Shown here: positions 9,031 to 16,613 of the stretch, in pieces
Position numbering within the stretch: the first letter of the stretch is position 1
Layout of the letters: every line of letters begins with the position of its first letter
Virus record (IMG/VR): IMGVR_UViG_3300020152_000010
Location: 1 to 42,853 of that record
From: a virus
DNA length: 42,853 nucleotides
Reading direction: 5' to 3' (one strand)
Notes under the pieces: model-generated
The model's database searches: none
Seen by the model: the letters and a program-made list of their open reading frames with translations, nothing else
Told to the model about the DNA's origin: nothing
Position numbers and translations under genes: made by a program

Positions 9031-9395
9031 TGGCAAGCACTTTCACAGAAAGATATGAACTCCCTTCATTCAGCAAAGAAGCAGGCCCCATTCGGGTTAT
9101 CACTGGGAACCTTGATGCAGATGATGAAGCAGCAGCATATACCCCTGCTTTAGATAAACGGGTTTACCTAAAAGCTTTATCGGTCTCTGAAGCAACGGCA
9201 GGGACTCTAACTATTAAATCAGGCTCAACCACGCTTGTAGCTTTCGAGTTATCAGCCAACCAAGGGATTATTTCAGCCGTAGAGAAAGGCTCTTTCCTCT
9301 GTGCGACGAACGAAGGGGAGGCGTTAAACCTTGTCTCTACTGCTGCCGTGGGCTCTGTCCTTCTCCACGTTGTAGAATCGGATCAACTCCTCTAA
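9030..9395 (+). CDS. Unrecognised beta-rich virion-like protein, 121 aa
   Basis: Alternating hydrophobic and polar residues (GTLTIKSGSTTLVAFEL) and the absence of Cys-rich or membrane parts suggest a beta sandwich, as in small decoration or tail accessory proteins. It is coupled on both sides by TAATG overlaps, upstream to the 66-aa membrane protein and downstream to a 48-aa protein. Function unknown. Confidence 0.65.
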   Translation: MASTFTERYELPSFSKEAGPIRVITGNLDADDEAAAYTPALDKRVYLKALSVSEATAGTLTIKSGSTTLVAFELSANQGIISAVEKGSFLCATNEGEALNLVSTAAVGSVLLHVVESDQLL

Positions 9396-9541
9396 TGGGC
9401 TTCTTCCGTTCCGGAGTCTTTGGCGGCATCTCCCGATTCTTCAAGGGGATCGCTCAATCTCTCACTTTTTCATTCCGAATCACCGCAGCAGGAGACAGGC
9501 GTGTTACTGCTGACGGCAATCCAAGGGTAGCACCAGACTAA
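9395..9541 (+). CDS. 48-aa basic protein coupled on both sides
   Basis: ATG 9395 shares its A with the previous stop (TAATG) and its own TAA at 9539-9541 shares its last A with the next ATG. The 48 residues start with an amphipathic, aromatic helix (MGFFRSGVFGGISRFFKGIA) and end polar and basic. The exact fit between two coding genes, with no gap on either side, is the main evidence that it is real. The amphipathic helix could bind membrane. No family is recognised. Confidence 0.65.
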   Translation: MGFFRSGVFGGISRFFKGIAQSLTFSFRITAAGDRRVTADGNPRVAPD

Positions 9542-10821
9542 TGGCAGATGTGAAGATTAACGATCTCGATGCAGCAGCATCAGTCACCGACTCAATGCAG
9601 TTCGAAACTGATACCTCAGGCACTACAGCAGAGAAGGTTACAGCCTCACAGCTAAAGACCTACGCGACTGCTGACCTGGGAACCATTGCTACTCAAGACG
9701 CTGATGATGTCTCTATCACAGGTGGAGCCATCTCCGGGATTACCGACCTTGCAGTCGCCGATGGAGGCACAGGAGCCAGCACAGCATCCGCTGCTAGGTC
9801 GAATCTATCAGCCGCAGCCAGTGGAGCCAACAGTGATATTACTTCACTCTCTGGGCTTGAGACTGATCTATCTGTAGCACAGGGAGGAACCGGGGCTTCA
9901 ACGGCGGAAGATGCACGTACAAACCTGGGCCTGGGGGCTCTGGCGGTAGAAGACACCGTGTCGACCGCGCTGATAGGCAACGATGCGGTAACTTACGCAA
10001 AGATTCAGGATGTCTCCGCCACAGATAAGCTTCTGGGACGTTCTACAGCCGGAGCAGGTGTGGTAGAGGAGATTCCTTGTACTTCCTTTGCTCGTTCAAT
10101 TCTCGATGATGCTAACGCTGGAGCAGTACGAACAACTATCTCCGCTGCGGCATCTGGAGCCAACTCCGATATTACCAGCCTCTCCGGGCTTGAAACAGAC
10201 CTTTCAGTAGCTCAAGGAGGTACAGGGGCCTCTACCGCTGAGGATGCACGTGCGAACCTTGGCTTGACTATCGGTACAGACGTTCAAGCCTGGGATACAA
10301 ACCTGGATGACTTTGCAGGGAAGACTGCACCTACCGGGGATGTGGTTGGGACTTCTGATACCCAGACTCTTACCAATAAAACAATAGCAGCCGGGTCTAA
10401 TACGATCAGCGGGCTCTCTGAATCCAATATGACAGCGGGAGCCGATATTCTGCTGGATACCATAACCGTCACCATTGACGGCGGAGGGGAAGCTATTACG
10501 GCCACTTCCTCGAATGAAGAGCGAGGAATCTACCGTGTCCCGTTTAACTGCACGATTAAGAGCGCTACGCTGCTTGCTGATGCTTCCGGATCTATCGTTA
10601 TCGATATCTGGAAAGACAGCTACGCAAACTATCCTCCGACTGATGGGGATTCTATCACCGCTTCAGCACCTCCTACGCTCTCCAGTGCTGCGAAGTCAGA
10701 GGATACCTCTCTAACGGGCTGGACGACGAACCTATCTGTCGGTGATGTCCTGTTTTTCAATGTGGACTCTGCTTCAACCGTAAAGAAGGTTGTCTTGCTT
10801 CTCAAGGTGGAGAAAACGTAA
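9541..10821 (+). CDS. Repeat-containing tail fibre protein, 426 aa
   Basis: Low-complexity Ala/Ser/Thr/Gly/Asp-rich fibre shaft with tandem motifs of the type GGTGAST and ALxNL seen in phage fibres (collar/shaft repeats). A 39-residue block starting AAASGANSDITSLSGL occurs twice (bases 9811-9927 and 10144-10260) and differs by a single residue. Residues about 255-300 contain TSDTQTLTNKTI, another common fibre motif. The C-terminal 125 residues form a separate beta-rich domain, probably the tip. The start and stop overlap neighbouring genes in TAATG form. Confidence 0.8.
   Translation: MADVKINDLDAAASVTDSMQFETDTSGTTAEKVTASQLKTYATADLGTIATQDADDVSITGGAISGITDLAVADGGTGASTASAARSNLSAAASGANSDITSLSGLETDLSVAQGGTGASTAEDARTNLGLGALAVEDTVSTALIGNDAVTYAKIQDVSATDKLLGRSTAGAGVVEEIPCTSFARSILDDANAGAVRTTISAAASGANSDITSLSGLETDLSVAQGGTGASTAEDARANLGLTIGTDVQAWDTNLDDFAGKTAPTGDVVGTSDTQTLTNKTIAAGSNTISGLSESNMTAGADILLDTITVTIDGGGEAITATSSNEERGIYRVPFNCTIKSATLLADASGSIVIDIWKDSYANYPPTDGDSITASAPPTLSSAAKSEDTSLTGWTTNLSVGDVLFFNVDSASTVKKVVLLLKVEKT
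9811..9927 (+). repeat. Fibre shaft repeat, copy 1 (39 codons)
   Basis: Encodes the same 39-residue block as 10144-10260 with one residue changed (Thr in place of Ala in the DAR-x-NL motif). By my codon-by-codon comparison 23 of the 39 codons differ silently. Confidence 0.85.
10144..10260 (+). repeat. Fibre shaft repeat, copy 2 (39 codons)
   Basis: Second copy of the block at 9811-9927. The protein is almost unchanged while most third positions differ, so this is an old duplication kept by selection on the protein, or one recoded to avoid recombination between copies. Confidence 0.85.
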
Positions 10822-11096
10822 TGCAGCTTGAATTTGTACTGAACCCCGGAGGGGTTACTTGTTCGCACGTCCACGTTTACCGGGACGGAGTGCAGATAGC
10901 TGTTATGACCCAGGACGATTTCAACCCGGCTGTAATTGTCGGAATGAGTCCAGATGCACAGAAGCAATGGGCAGCGGCTGGGAGTGCCATCGAGACCCAG
11001 ATTAAGGGCCGGGTGTTTTTCGCCATTCTCGACCAAGGGCTTCAAACGGTTGAGCAGGTGGTTGGGTATTTAGAAGGATTGGAGTTTGTGGGATGA
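10821..11096 (+). CDS. Unrecognised 91-aa tail-region protein
   Basis: The N-terminal part looks beta-stranded (MQLEFVLNPGGVTCSHVHVYRDG) and the C-terminal part helical. The start overlaps the previous stop (TAATG) and the stop overlaps the next ATG (ATGA). Being fixed between a fibre gene and a receptor-binding candidate, it may be a fibre accessory protein. No family is recognised. Confidence 0.65.
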   Translation: MQLEFVLNPGGVTCSHVHVYRDGVQIAVMTQDDFNPAVIVGMSPDAQKQWAAAGSAIETQIKGRVFFAILDQGLQTVEQVVGYLEGLEFVG

Positions 11097-12187
11097 CGAT
11101 TACTGCGCTTAATGGGCATATATTTTTTCCCAATTATGGGAATGTTTTGACGAGCCAATTGATTTTTCAAGATATTTTAATTGACGCTGCAAACGAAAAA
11201 GCCGCTGCTGCGCTTGGAGTCCCCAAAACAGGGAATATAACAAAAGTTGGGTGGAGGTCAAACACAGTAACAACAGGGGCCACTATTGATGTGCGGCTAG
11301 AGTCTCTTGATGCTGCAACAGGGACCCCCAGCGGGACGCTGTTTGGGACCAATACGAATGGATCTCAAGTTGTGGCCTCTACTGATGATAACACTTGGTT
11401 TGAAACAACACTGACCTCTGCCGCCTCGGTGACGCTTGGTGAAACCCTTGGGGTTGTATTTGCTCAGCCTGGAACAAGCTTTGGGAGTATGCGTGTCGCA
11501 ACTGGGGCAGGGGCGCGATGGCAATTCCCGTATCCACTTCAATATACCTCTAGTTGGTCTAAAGAGATTGGGTACCCAATAATTGCGTTTGGATACGACG
11601 ATGGAACTTGGGCAATCCCATACGGATGTGTTGCTTGGAGCAACCTAGAAAATTCCTCGTCCTTCTCATCAGGCAGTACCCCTGATACAAAGGGGATACG
11701 CTTTCAGTTTCCTTTTGGGGTGCGTGTTGTTGGGGCGTGGTTGCATGGGTCGTTAAGCAGTGCAGATTGCGCAGTAAAATTGGTAGAAACTACTTATAAT
11801 CAAGCTGGGGGGACTGGAATCCTTGCCTCCGCAAGCCTTGATAAAGACAATACGAACTCTACCTTTTCGTGGTTGCAATTAATCCAATTCTCCCCAGTTG
11901 AATTATCCGCTGACACAAATTACAGGTTGGTACTGGAGCCAGGAGCAGGGGGAGGTTCATTGACAGTTTTTTATGTGTCTAGAACCGAAATCCTTGCAGC
12001 TTGCCCAGGCGGATCTAACTTCCACTTAACCACCGCAAAAGACCCAACAGGTGATGGGTCTTGGACGAACTACAACAACTCCAGCGACGGCTTTAGGGTT
12101 CCCTTTATGGGTCTCATCATAGACGGCATAGATATCCCTGCTGGCGGCGGTGGCGGTAGTGCTGGACAAAGAATATACGCTTACTAG
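11093..12187 (+). CDS. Candidate receptor-binding / tail tip protein with duplicated beta domain, 364 aa
   Basis: Residues about 48-130 and 205-300 have the same pattern: a strand with V-G and an aromatic, a strand of the V-x-L type, a Gly-rich turn, a W that precedes a hydrophobic strand, then V-x-L-ss and a Y/V strand. This looks like a duplicated beta-sandwich such as a carbohydrate-binding module. The C-terminus is a Gly linker and QRIYAY. The DNA here looks more AT-rich, with many GGG and TTG/AAT codons, than the flanking genes, as expected of a recently exchanged host-range module. Overlaps the previous gene by ATGA. Confidence 0.6.
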   Translation: MTITALNGHIFFPNYGNVLTSQLIFQDILIDAANEKAAAALGVPKTGNITKVGWRSNTVTTGATIDVRLESLDAATGTPSGTLFGTNTNGSQVVASTDDNTWFETTLTSAASVTLGETLGVVFAQPGTSFGSMRVATGAGARWQFPYPLQYTSSWSKEIGYPIIAFGYDDGTWAIPYGCVAWSNLENSSSFSSGSTPDTKGIRFQFPFGVRVVGAWLHGSLSSADCAVKLVETTYNQAGGTGILASASLDKDNTNSTFSWLQLIQFSPVELSADTNYRLVLEPGAGGGSLTVFYVSRTEILAACPGGSNFHLTTAKDPTGDGSWTNYNNSSDGFRVPFMGLIIDGIDIPAGGGGGSAGQRIYAY

Positions 12188-12195
12188 GAGACAAA

Positions 12196-12456
12196 ATGCT
12201 TAAACACATCGAACGCCGTTTATACGGTGATGCGGTAGCGGCTGCTATTGCTATTTTAAAAACTGCTGACAAACTCCTGAAAGAGTATGACGGAGACTTC
12301 TCTGAAGGCCTTGGATCATTCTGCGCTATGCTCTGGCCTGACCTTCCTCCAGCTCTCAAGGGAGAAGACAGCAAGGTAAAAGAAGCTGAGTTCCGGCATA
12401 TTTCAGAGACGGCCCTATTGCTTGTTTATAGACTGAAACAGTGGTTAGAGAAATGA
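12196..12456 (+). CDS. Unrecognised 86-aa helical protein before the endolysin
   Basis: ATG 12196 follows AGGAGA at 12187-12192. The protein is helical with an Ala-rich stretch (DAVAAAIAILKTADKLL) too short and mixed to be a sure membrane span. The stop overlaps the start of the M15 peptidase (ATGA), so the two are translated together. It may be a lysis helper, but this rests only on position. Confidence 0.65.
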   Translation: MLKHIERRLYGDAVAAAIAILKTADKLLKEYDGDFSEGLGSFCAMLWPDLPPALKGEDSKVKEAEFRHISETALLLVYRLKQWLEK

Positions 12457-12833
12457 AACTAACCAAGAATTTCAACCTGGAAGAATTCTTCTGTTCTCCT
12501 GGGAGCCGGCAGTATTTTGATTCCCTGACGCCGGCTGCTCAAGATCGAATTATTCGCAATATCCGAAAGCTGGCTGAATCCCTGCAAGTCTACCGGGATT
12601 GGGCAGGTGTTCCATTCACCGTTACCTCTGGCCTGCGTTCTCCAGACAGGAACGCAGCGGTGGGAGGCGCTGGCAGCTCAACCCATATGGATGGGAAAGG
12701 CTGCGACTTCGTGGTGGGCAAGGAACACAGAGCCAAGCTACACCGGAAGATGAGCGCTGAATGGAATGGAGGCTATAGCTTTTATACGGATGGACATTTT
12801 CACGCTGATGTAGGAGCAAAGAGGAGATGGTAG
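12453..12833 (+). CDS. Peptidase M15-type endolysin (DD-/LD-peptidase), 126 aa
   Basis: Small zinc peptidase of the M15 family (VanX/D-Ala-D-Ala carboxypeptidase fold). The metal motif is seen: H78 in SSTHMDGKGCDF with D85, and H117 in HFHADV, matching the SxHxxGxAxD and HxH pattern. The helper residues FTVTSGLRS sit before it, as expected. It would cut the peptide stems of peptidoglycan at the end of infection. The longer frame begins at GTG 12441, but ATG 12453 overlaps the previous stop by ATGA and is the better start. No signal peptide is seen, so a holin is needed. Confidence 0.85.
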   Translation: MKLTKNFNLEEFFCSPGSRQYFDSLTPAAQDRIIRNIRKLAESLQVYRDWAGVPFTVTSGLRSPDRNAAVGGAGSSTHMDGKGCDFVVGKEHRAKLHRKMSAEWNGGYSFYTDGHFHADVGAKRRW

Positions 12834-13249
12834 TGGACAAGAGTGAGGTTAAGAAGTGGGTTGATAAGAACATCGTTCACTATAGAAGGCTTTTTGGAAT
12901 CCCCCATTGGAGAATCAGCGTAATCTACGACCGCTTAGAGGGAAGATGTGCGGCGGAATGCCATAAAGATGTTGAATACGAACAAGCCAGCATCACCATT
13001 GATTGCGACAACATTGAAGATGTGGAGATGTTGGAGAGAATTTTCAAGCACGAGCTTTGTCATATCGTGCATTCCCCATTCGACTTGTTCTATTGCTCTG
13101 TTATGGCCTGGGTCCCAGAGGGAGCCCCACAGGATGCGATGTTAAATCTTTGGAAAAAGGCTCAAGAGCTGACAGTTATTAACCTGGAACGGATGCACCA
13201 CGGGCACACAGACTATCTGAGGACAAAGAAAAATGTCAAAAAAAGATAA
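12833..13249 (+). CDS. HExxH zinc metallopeptidase-like protein, 138 aa
   Basis: Residues H73-E-L-C-H77 form an HExxH motif within FKHELCHIVH, with another His at 80, so a metal-binding zincin-like centre is likely. The family is not identified. The start is uncertain: GTG 12833 has GAGGAG six bases upstream, while ATG 12827 lies in frame two codons earlier with TAGGAG ten bases away. It overlaps the M15 endolysin gene and the next hydrolase gene by 16 bases, so three predicted hydrolases are translated in one block. It may act on peptidoglycan or on a host protein. Confidence 0.65.
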   Translation: MDKSEVKKWVDKNIVHYRRLFGIPHWRISVIYDRLEGRCAAECHKDVEYEQASITIDCDNIEDVEMLERIFKHELCHIVHSPFDLFYCSVMAWVPEGAPQDAMLNLWKKAQELTVINLERMHHGHTDYLRTKKNVKKR

Positions 13250-13805
13250 AGAAGCATACATCCGGGATTACGTCCTCCCTCGTGTCCACCCTATGGATAT
13301 CGTGGCGGTTGATTCCTTTAAATGGTGGCAGGTTTTAAGCTGGATCTCCCGATGGATCCGAGTGAATACCTCCAGCAAGTTCAGCCACGTCTTTCTCGTG
13401 GGAGAACTCCAGGACTGGCAGCCCTCCTGCTACACCACAGATTTTAAATTCAGACAGGGGCTTCTAAAAAAAGAACTCCTGAAAGCTGAACGGTTCATCA
13501 TTAAACGGATGCCCGGACTGGTTCCTGGCCAGATAACCACCGGCCTTGCAGCTTGCAAAGGCGAGATAGGAAAGTCTTATCCTTACCTGGATCCCATCTC
13601 AATGTGGGTGCAAAACAAACTGGATCCCGGAGCCTACAAACTGAAGGTAGATGACAAAGACAAGATCTGCTCTCAGATGGTGGCCTGGACCTACTGGGAG
13701 AAAATGGGAATCCCGCTCCATCCTGGTCTCGGCAAGCACTGGACTTACTTTACTCCTGCTGATTGTATTTCAGACGATAGATTAGAAACGATTGCAACCT
13801 GGTAG
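13233..13805 (+). CDS. Permuted papain-like (NlpC/P60 or YiiX-type) hydrolase, 190 aa
   Basis: The catalytic order is permuted: His52 (SSKFSHVFLVG, the strand carrying the active-site His) comes first and Cys146 (KICSQMVAWTYW) comes later, as in permuted papain-like amidases of the NlpC/P60 and YaeF/YiiX type. Such enzymes cut peptidoglycan peptides or lipid-linked amides. It is the last gene of the late operon, with the M15 and HExxH genes before it and a terminator after it. A role in lysis or in cell-wall opening at entry is inferred. Confidence 0.65.
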   Translation: MSKKDKEAYIRDYVLPRVHPMDIVAVDSFKWWQVLSWISRWIRVNTSSKFSHVFLVGELQDWQPSCYTTDFKFRQGLLKKELLKAERFIIKRMPGLVPGQITTGLAACKGEIGKSYPYLDPISMWVQNKLDPGAYKLKVDDKDKICSQMVAWTYWEKMGIPLHPGLGKHWTYFTPADCISDDRLETIATW

Positions 13806-13832
13806 TTTGTCCCCTCACTCCCATATGAACCT

Positions 13833-13863
13833 AAGCCCTCGGATCTCCTCCGGGGGCTTTTTT
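13833..13863 (+). terminator. Rho-independent terminator of the late operon
   Basis: Perfect 11-bp stem (13833-13843 with 13849-13859, one G-T pair, loop TCTCC) followed by TTTTTT at 13858-13863. It stands 28 bases after the stop of the last late gene. Confidence 0.9.
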
Positions 13864-13889
13864 ATTGCCCATAACCAGAGGATCCCGCT

Positions 13890-14078
13890 ATGTATGAACT
13901 AGACAATGGCGCCATCTATATCGAGAAAGAGGATCAATGCTCTCGATGCCTTCACGGGTTTGATTCAGATAACTTCTGCCCTCTTCTGGAAGCTCTGGGG
14001 GTTGGCCTTGTCTATCTGGATGGGGATGTGGAGGTTAGGAATTGTGGATTCTATAAGGAGAGATTGAGAGTGGTATGA
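13890..14078 (+). CDS. Small Cys-rich protein, 62 aa
   Basis: CxxC at residues 17-20, then single Cys near 30 and 52 (CSRCLHGFDSDNFCPLL, RNCGFY), a pattern that may bind zinc. Phages carry many proteins of this size with a CxxC-C layout and no known function. The start is ATG 13890, with AGAGGATC at 13876-13883 as the probable ribosome site. It lies between the late terminator and the integrase terminator region, so it may have its own promoter. Confidence 0.55.
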   Translation: MYELDNGAIYIEKEDQCSRCLHGFDSDNFCPLLEALGVGLVYLDGDVEVRNCGFYKERLRVV

Positions 14079-14103
14079 TGAACTTGTATAGCCAATCACG
14101 CCC

Positions 14104-14162
14104 CCAGGGCCTGGACTGCGACCGGGTACCAATCAAAGCCTCATCCTAACGGGTGGGGCTTT
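14104..14162. other. Palindrome and hairpin between the convergent genes; attP candidate region
   Basis: CCAGGGCCTGG (14104-14114) is a perfect palindrome, and 14135-14162 forms a 12-bp stem (two G-T pairs, loop TAAC). The hairpin lies between the small + gene and the 3' end of the - integrase and could end transcription from both sides, although neither side has a long T run. attP of a large serine integrase usually lies next to the integrase gene, so 14079-14189 is one of two places to look, the other being 15950-16048. Confidence 0.4.
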
Positions 14163-14189
14163 ATTCAAGAAAAAAGCCAAAAACTTGAA

Positions 14190-15734
14190 TTAGGCGCATA
14201 GAGCCTTGTGAATCGCTTGTATTGTAACGGAATGTTGCTGTAAAAACGTTCGAAGCTCATCCCACCGTGTGCCCCAGTTTTTATTTTTCGCTAATTTATA
14301 TAAATAAGCGAAGGGCTCTTTCAGCTCTACGCGGACGTTTCCGTCCTTGATAAAAAAGTTCGATACAAGGGTATTCAGCATAATCACACGATCTTCTTCC
14401 TCTGCGTCGAACCAAGCTGAATAAAACTGTTCCGGGAGTTCGAACAGGTCAGAAGCCAGTCGGTCATAGGATCGGTCGGCTTGATTCAAATTGTCCCGCC
14501 GGTTCTGGAGTCCGTCGATTTCTTGCTTGTAGTCCTGGGAGATTTCACGGAAAAGAGTATCATCCAGCTCGCCGGAGATTTTCATTTCAACCGTTTTCCG
14601 GAGATTCTGCCGGGCTTTGGCGATCATGCGGTCAATCCGCTCCGCTTCTTCCTTGTACGTCTGGGATGCGAGTTCATCACAAACCCCCATTCTGGAAATA
14701 CCCTCCGCTTTCAATTCATTAGGAATCTGAAGGGACTTTAAAGTCTCGTGCAACGCGGCATCGATCTTGGATTCATTGATATACCCTTGGGCGCATCTGT
14801 GCCGGACGTGTGCCCCGGTACTGCAACGGTAATAAGTGTAGCGTCCATTCTTCTTTAATTCCCCGGAGAGGAGTCCCCCGCATTCCTCGCAATGGAGGAT
14901 GCCCCGGTAAAGGAATTGTCTGCGCTGATAGGATAGCGGCTTAGCATCCTTTTTGAATGCCTTTTGCACGGACACCCAAAGGTAAGGCTCGATGATGGGC
15001 TCGTGGATGCCTGGGAAAATCTGATCCTTATACTCAACGTCTCCGACATAGACACGGCGCTTCAGGAGTCTTTCCAGATTGGATACAGGAATCTTTGGCT
15101 GATAGGATCGGAACACGTATCCGCGCTTCTTTAATTGTTCTGAACATTCCTTGAGCGATACGGCACCGCTTCCGTACAATTCGAATGCAGCCCGCACAAA
15201 GCGGGACTCCTCCGGGTCTATCTGAAGTTTTCCCTTCACCATCTCATATCCATATGGAGCGGAACAAAACCAACCGCCCTCTTTCGCCTTCTGAGCCATC
15301 CCCTTCCGAGTCTCCTCGGCCAGCTTATCGATGTAATGCTTTGCAAAGAGGACCATCTGGTAGAAAAAATACATTTCTGTACTGTTAGAGCCCTTGTGCA
15401 GCGTTTGTCCTTCCTTCACCAGATGGATAGATACCCCGTGCTCTTGGATCAATCGATCGATCAGTACCACGTCGTGAAAGTTTCGGGTGAGTCGGTCTGT
15501 TTTCTCTACTAGTAGAATCTTCGGACCCTTCTTTTTCTCCAGGATCCGCACCATCTCCCCAAAGGCTTCACGCCCTTGCTTTTTTGCGCTCTCAGAAGTT
15601 ACGAACTCTTGAACAATCTTTAATTTTTGCTTCCTGGCGTATTCCTGCATCAAGCTTGCCTGGGCTGGAAGTGAATACCCCTCTTCTTCCTGCTCCTTGC
15701 TCGATACCCTAGCGTATAAAATACACTCTTCCAT
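14190..15734 (-). CDS. int: Large serine recombinase (phage integrase), 514 aa
   Basis: The N-terminal resolvase domain starts YARVSSKEQ with catalytic Ser11 and contains the conserved DRLTRN segment. The recombinase domain (PYGY near residue 172) follows, then a zinc ribbon (CEECGG and RCSTG at residues about 283-312, with a further Cys) and a long C-terminal coiled coil. The 514-residue length is normal for large serine integrases such as phiC31 or TP901-1. It catalyses attP x attB recombination without host factors. Its ATG overlaps the stop of the small gene before it (TAATG), so the two are coupled. This shows the phage is temperate. Confidence 0.92.
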   Translation of the reverse strand: MEECILYARVSSKEQEEEGYSLPAQASLMQEYARKQKLKIVQEFVTSESAKKQGREAFGEMVRILEKKKGPKILLVEKTDRLTRNFHDVVLIDRLIQEHGVSIHLVKEGQTLHKGSNSTEMYFFYQMVLFAKHYIDKLAEETRKGMAQKAKEGGWFCSAPYGYEMVKGKLQIDPEESRFVRAAFELYGSGAVSLKECSEQLKKRGYVFRSYQPKIPVSNLERLLKRRVYVGDVEYKDQIFPGIHEPIIEPYLWVSVQKAFKKDAKPLSYQRRQFLYRGILHCEECGGLLSGELKKNGRYTYYRCSTGAHVRHRCAQGYINESKIDAALHETLKSLQIPNELKAEGISRMGVCDELASQTYKEEAERIDRMIAKARQNLRKTVEMKISGELDDTLFREISQDYKQEIDGLQNRRDNLNQADRSYDRLASDLFELPEQFYSAWFDAEEEDRVIMLNTLVSNFFIKDGNVRVELKEPFAYLYKLAKNKNWGTRWDELRTFLQQHSVTIQAIHKALCA

Positions 15735-15949
15735 TATTCTTCTTCGATCTGAATCTCTATCTCGTCATCTTTGTAAGCCAGCCACTGGCCTCTTTTCCCT
15801 TCTCCAGCCTTCAGAAGCTTGTATCCTCTGAAATCTTCAGGGGGGGATCCCTTCATTTCAGCCAGAACAATCTTGAGACGCCCATAGCTTATATCCAAAA
15901 GCTGGGCCAGTCGCTTCATTGTCATTAGCTTTACTACGCGCCTCATCAT
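15734..15949 (-). CDS. Small HTH-like DNA-binding protein, recombination directionality factor candidate, 71 aa
   Basis: A basic N-terminus with a likely helix-turn-helix (KRLAQLLDISYGRLKIVLAEM) and an acidic tail. It is the first gene of a two-gene - operon with the integrase, coupled by TAATG. Large serine integrases need a separate directionality factor to excise. The coupled small gene is the natural candidate, or it could be a repressor of the integrase. The ATG is uncertain: no clear ribosome site precedes 15949, and internal Met codons (residues 9 and 11) are alternatives. Confidence 0.6.
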   Translation of the reverse strand: MMRRVVKLMTMKRLAQLLDISYGRLKIVLAEMKGSPPEDFRGYKLLKAGEGKRGQWLAYKDDEIEIQIEEE

Positions 15950-15966
15950 TCAAAAGTACCATAAAA

Positions 15967-16015
15967 CAAGAGTTATGTAACTTCCATCTTGCGTAAACAT
16001 AACTCAAGAGTTATG
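15967..16015. promoter_or_regulatory. Operator candidate: perfect 8-bp palindrome with a second half site
   Basis: CATAACTC-AA-GAGTTATG at 15998-16015 is a perfect inverted repeat. Its right arm with three more bases, CAAGAGTTATG, recurs exactly at 15967-15977, 38 bases away. The site lies between the divergent - integrase operon and the + gene at 16049, where a regulator would control both. The likely binder is the 71-aa DNA-binding protein or the phage repressor, but this is inference. Confidence 0.6.
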
Positions 16016-16048
16016 ATTCTTAACATAAACCAAATGGGAGGCGAGCTA

Positions 16049-16417
16049 ATGATAGAAGAGTTAGACATCCTTTTTTCGCCGCTATTCCCAGAGAAAAAGC
16101 GTAAGAAAGGAAGTAGTGCAATGAATAAAATCCTGTGGATGATTATCTTGGTCGGGACTGGAGCGGTTGGTTTACTGTTGGCCCCAATCTTTCTCCCCAG
16201 CCTAGGAGATGAACCGATTAAAGCCAAGTCCGGGCAGGAGCGTGTTGCTCTGGAGCGGATTGGGAAATACTGCTTCGGGACGGCTGGAGTCGGCAATGAC
16301 ACGGCAACCTGTGATCTCTGGTTTGCCCGGTATCGTGAGGTGATGAACGGGGAAGTTGTGGCAACAAACAACATCGAAGACCCTTGGTCGGTCTACAAGA
16401 AAGGAGGCTCTAACTAA
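16049..16417 (+). CDS. Small membrane-anchored protein, 122 aa
   Basis: One hydrophobic span follows a short basic region (residues about 25-48, ILWMIILVGTGAVGLLLAP), then an extramembrane domain with two Cys (KYCFGTAG, ATCDLWF) that could form a disulfide outside the membrane. ATG 16049 has GGGAGGCG at 16036-16043. A shorter start at ATG 16121, just before the span, has AAGGAAG upstream and is a real alternative. Function is not recognised. Confidence 0.6.
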   Translation: MIEELDILFSPLFPEKKRKKGSSAMNKILWMIILVGTGAVGLLLAPIFLPSLGDEPIKAKSGQERVALERIGKYCFGTAGVGNDTATCDLWFARYREVMNGEVVATNNIEDPWSVYKKGGSN

Positions 16418-16581
16418 TGTTACCTTGCGGATGTGTAATGATCTCGGACCCTATGCAAGTAAGTGAGCACCGGTTTGATTGTGAGGTTTACAAGAAGTAT
16501 CTCGACTTTGAAATTCAACTGATCCGACAAAACGTTAGAGAAAATTTTTGGAACAGACTTCAAAGAGATTTACTCTCCTGA
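16417..16581 (+). CDS. 54-aa protein coupled to the membrane protein
   Basis: The ATG is coupled to the previous stop as TAATG, with AAAGGAGG at 16400-16407. A CxC near the N-terminus (LPCGCVM) and a single Cys at residue 22 may bind metal. The rest is a charged helix. It is followed by a terminator, so it ends a short two-gene unit. No family is recognised. Confidence 0.65.
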   Translation: MLPCGCVMISDPMQVSEHRFDCEVYKKYLDFEIQLIRQNVRENFWNRLQRDLLS

Positions 16582-16588
16582 ACACACC

Positions 16589-16612
16589 GACCAGCTTATG
16601 GCTGGTCTTTTT
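16589..16612 (+). terminator. Rho-independent terminator
   Basis: GACCAGC (16589-16595) pairs with GCTGGTC (16601-16607) around the loop TTATG, followed by TTTTT. It ends the two-gene unit at 16049-16581. Confidence 0.85.
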
Positions 16613-16613
16613 C

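Noticed and set aside
14083-14089. CTTGTAT half site near the integrase
   Set aside because: No matching arm at 5 bases. Also seen at 14216; both are chance-level.
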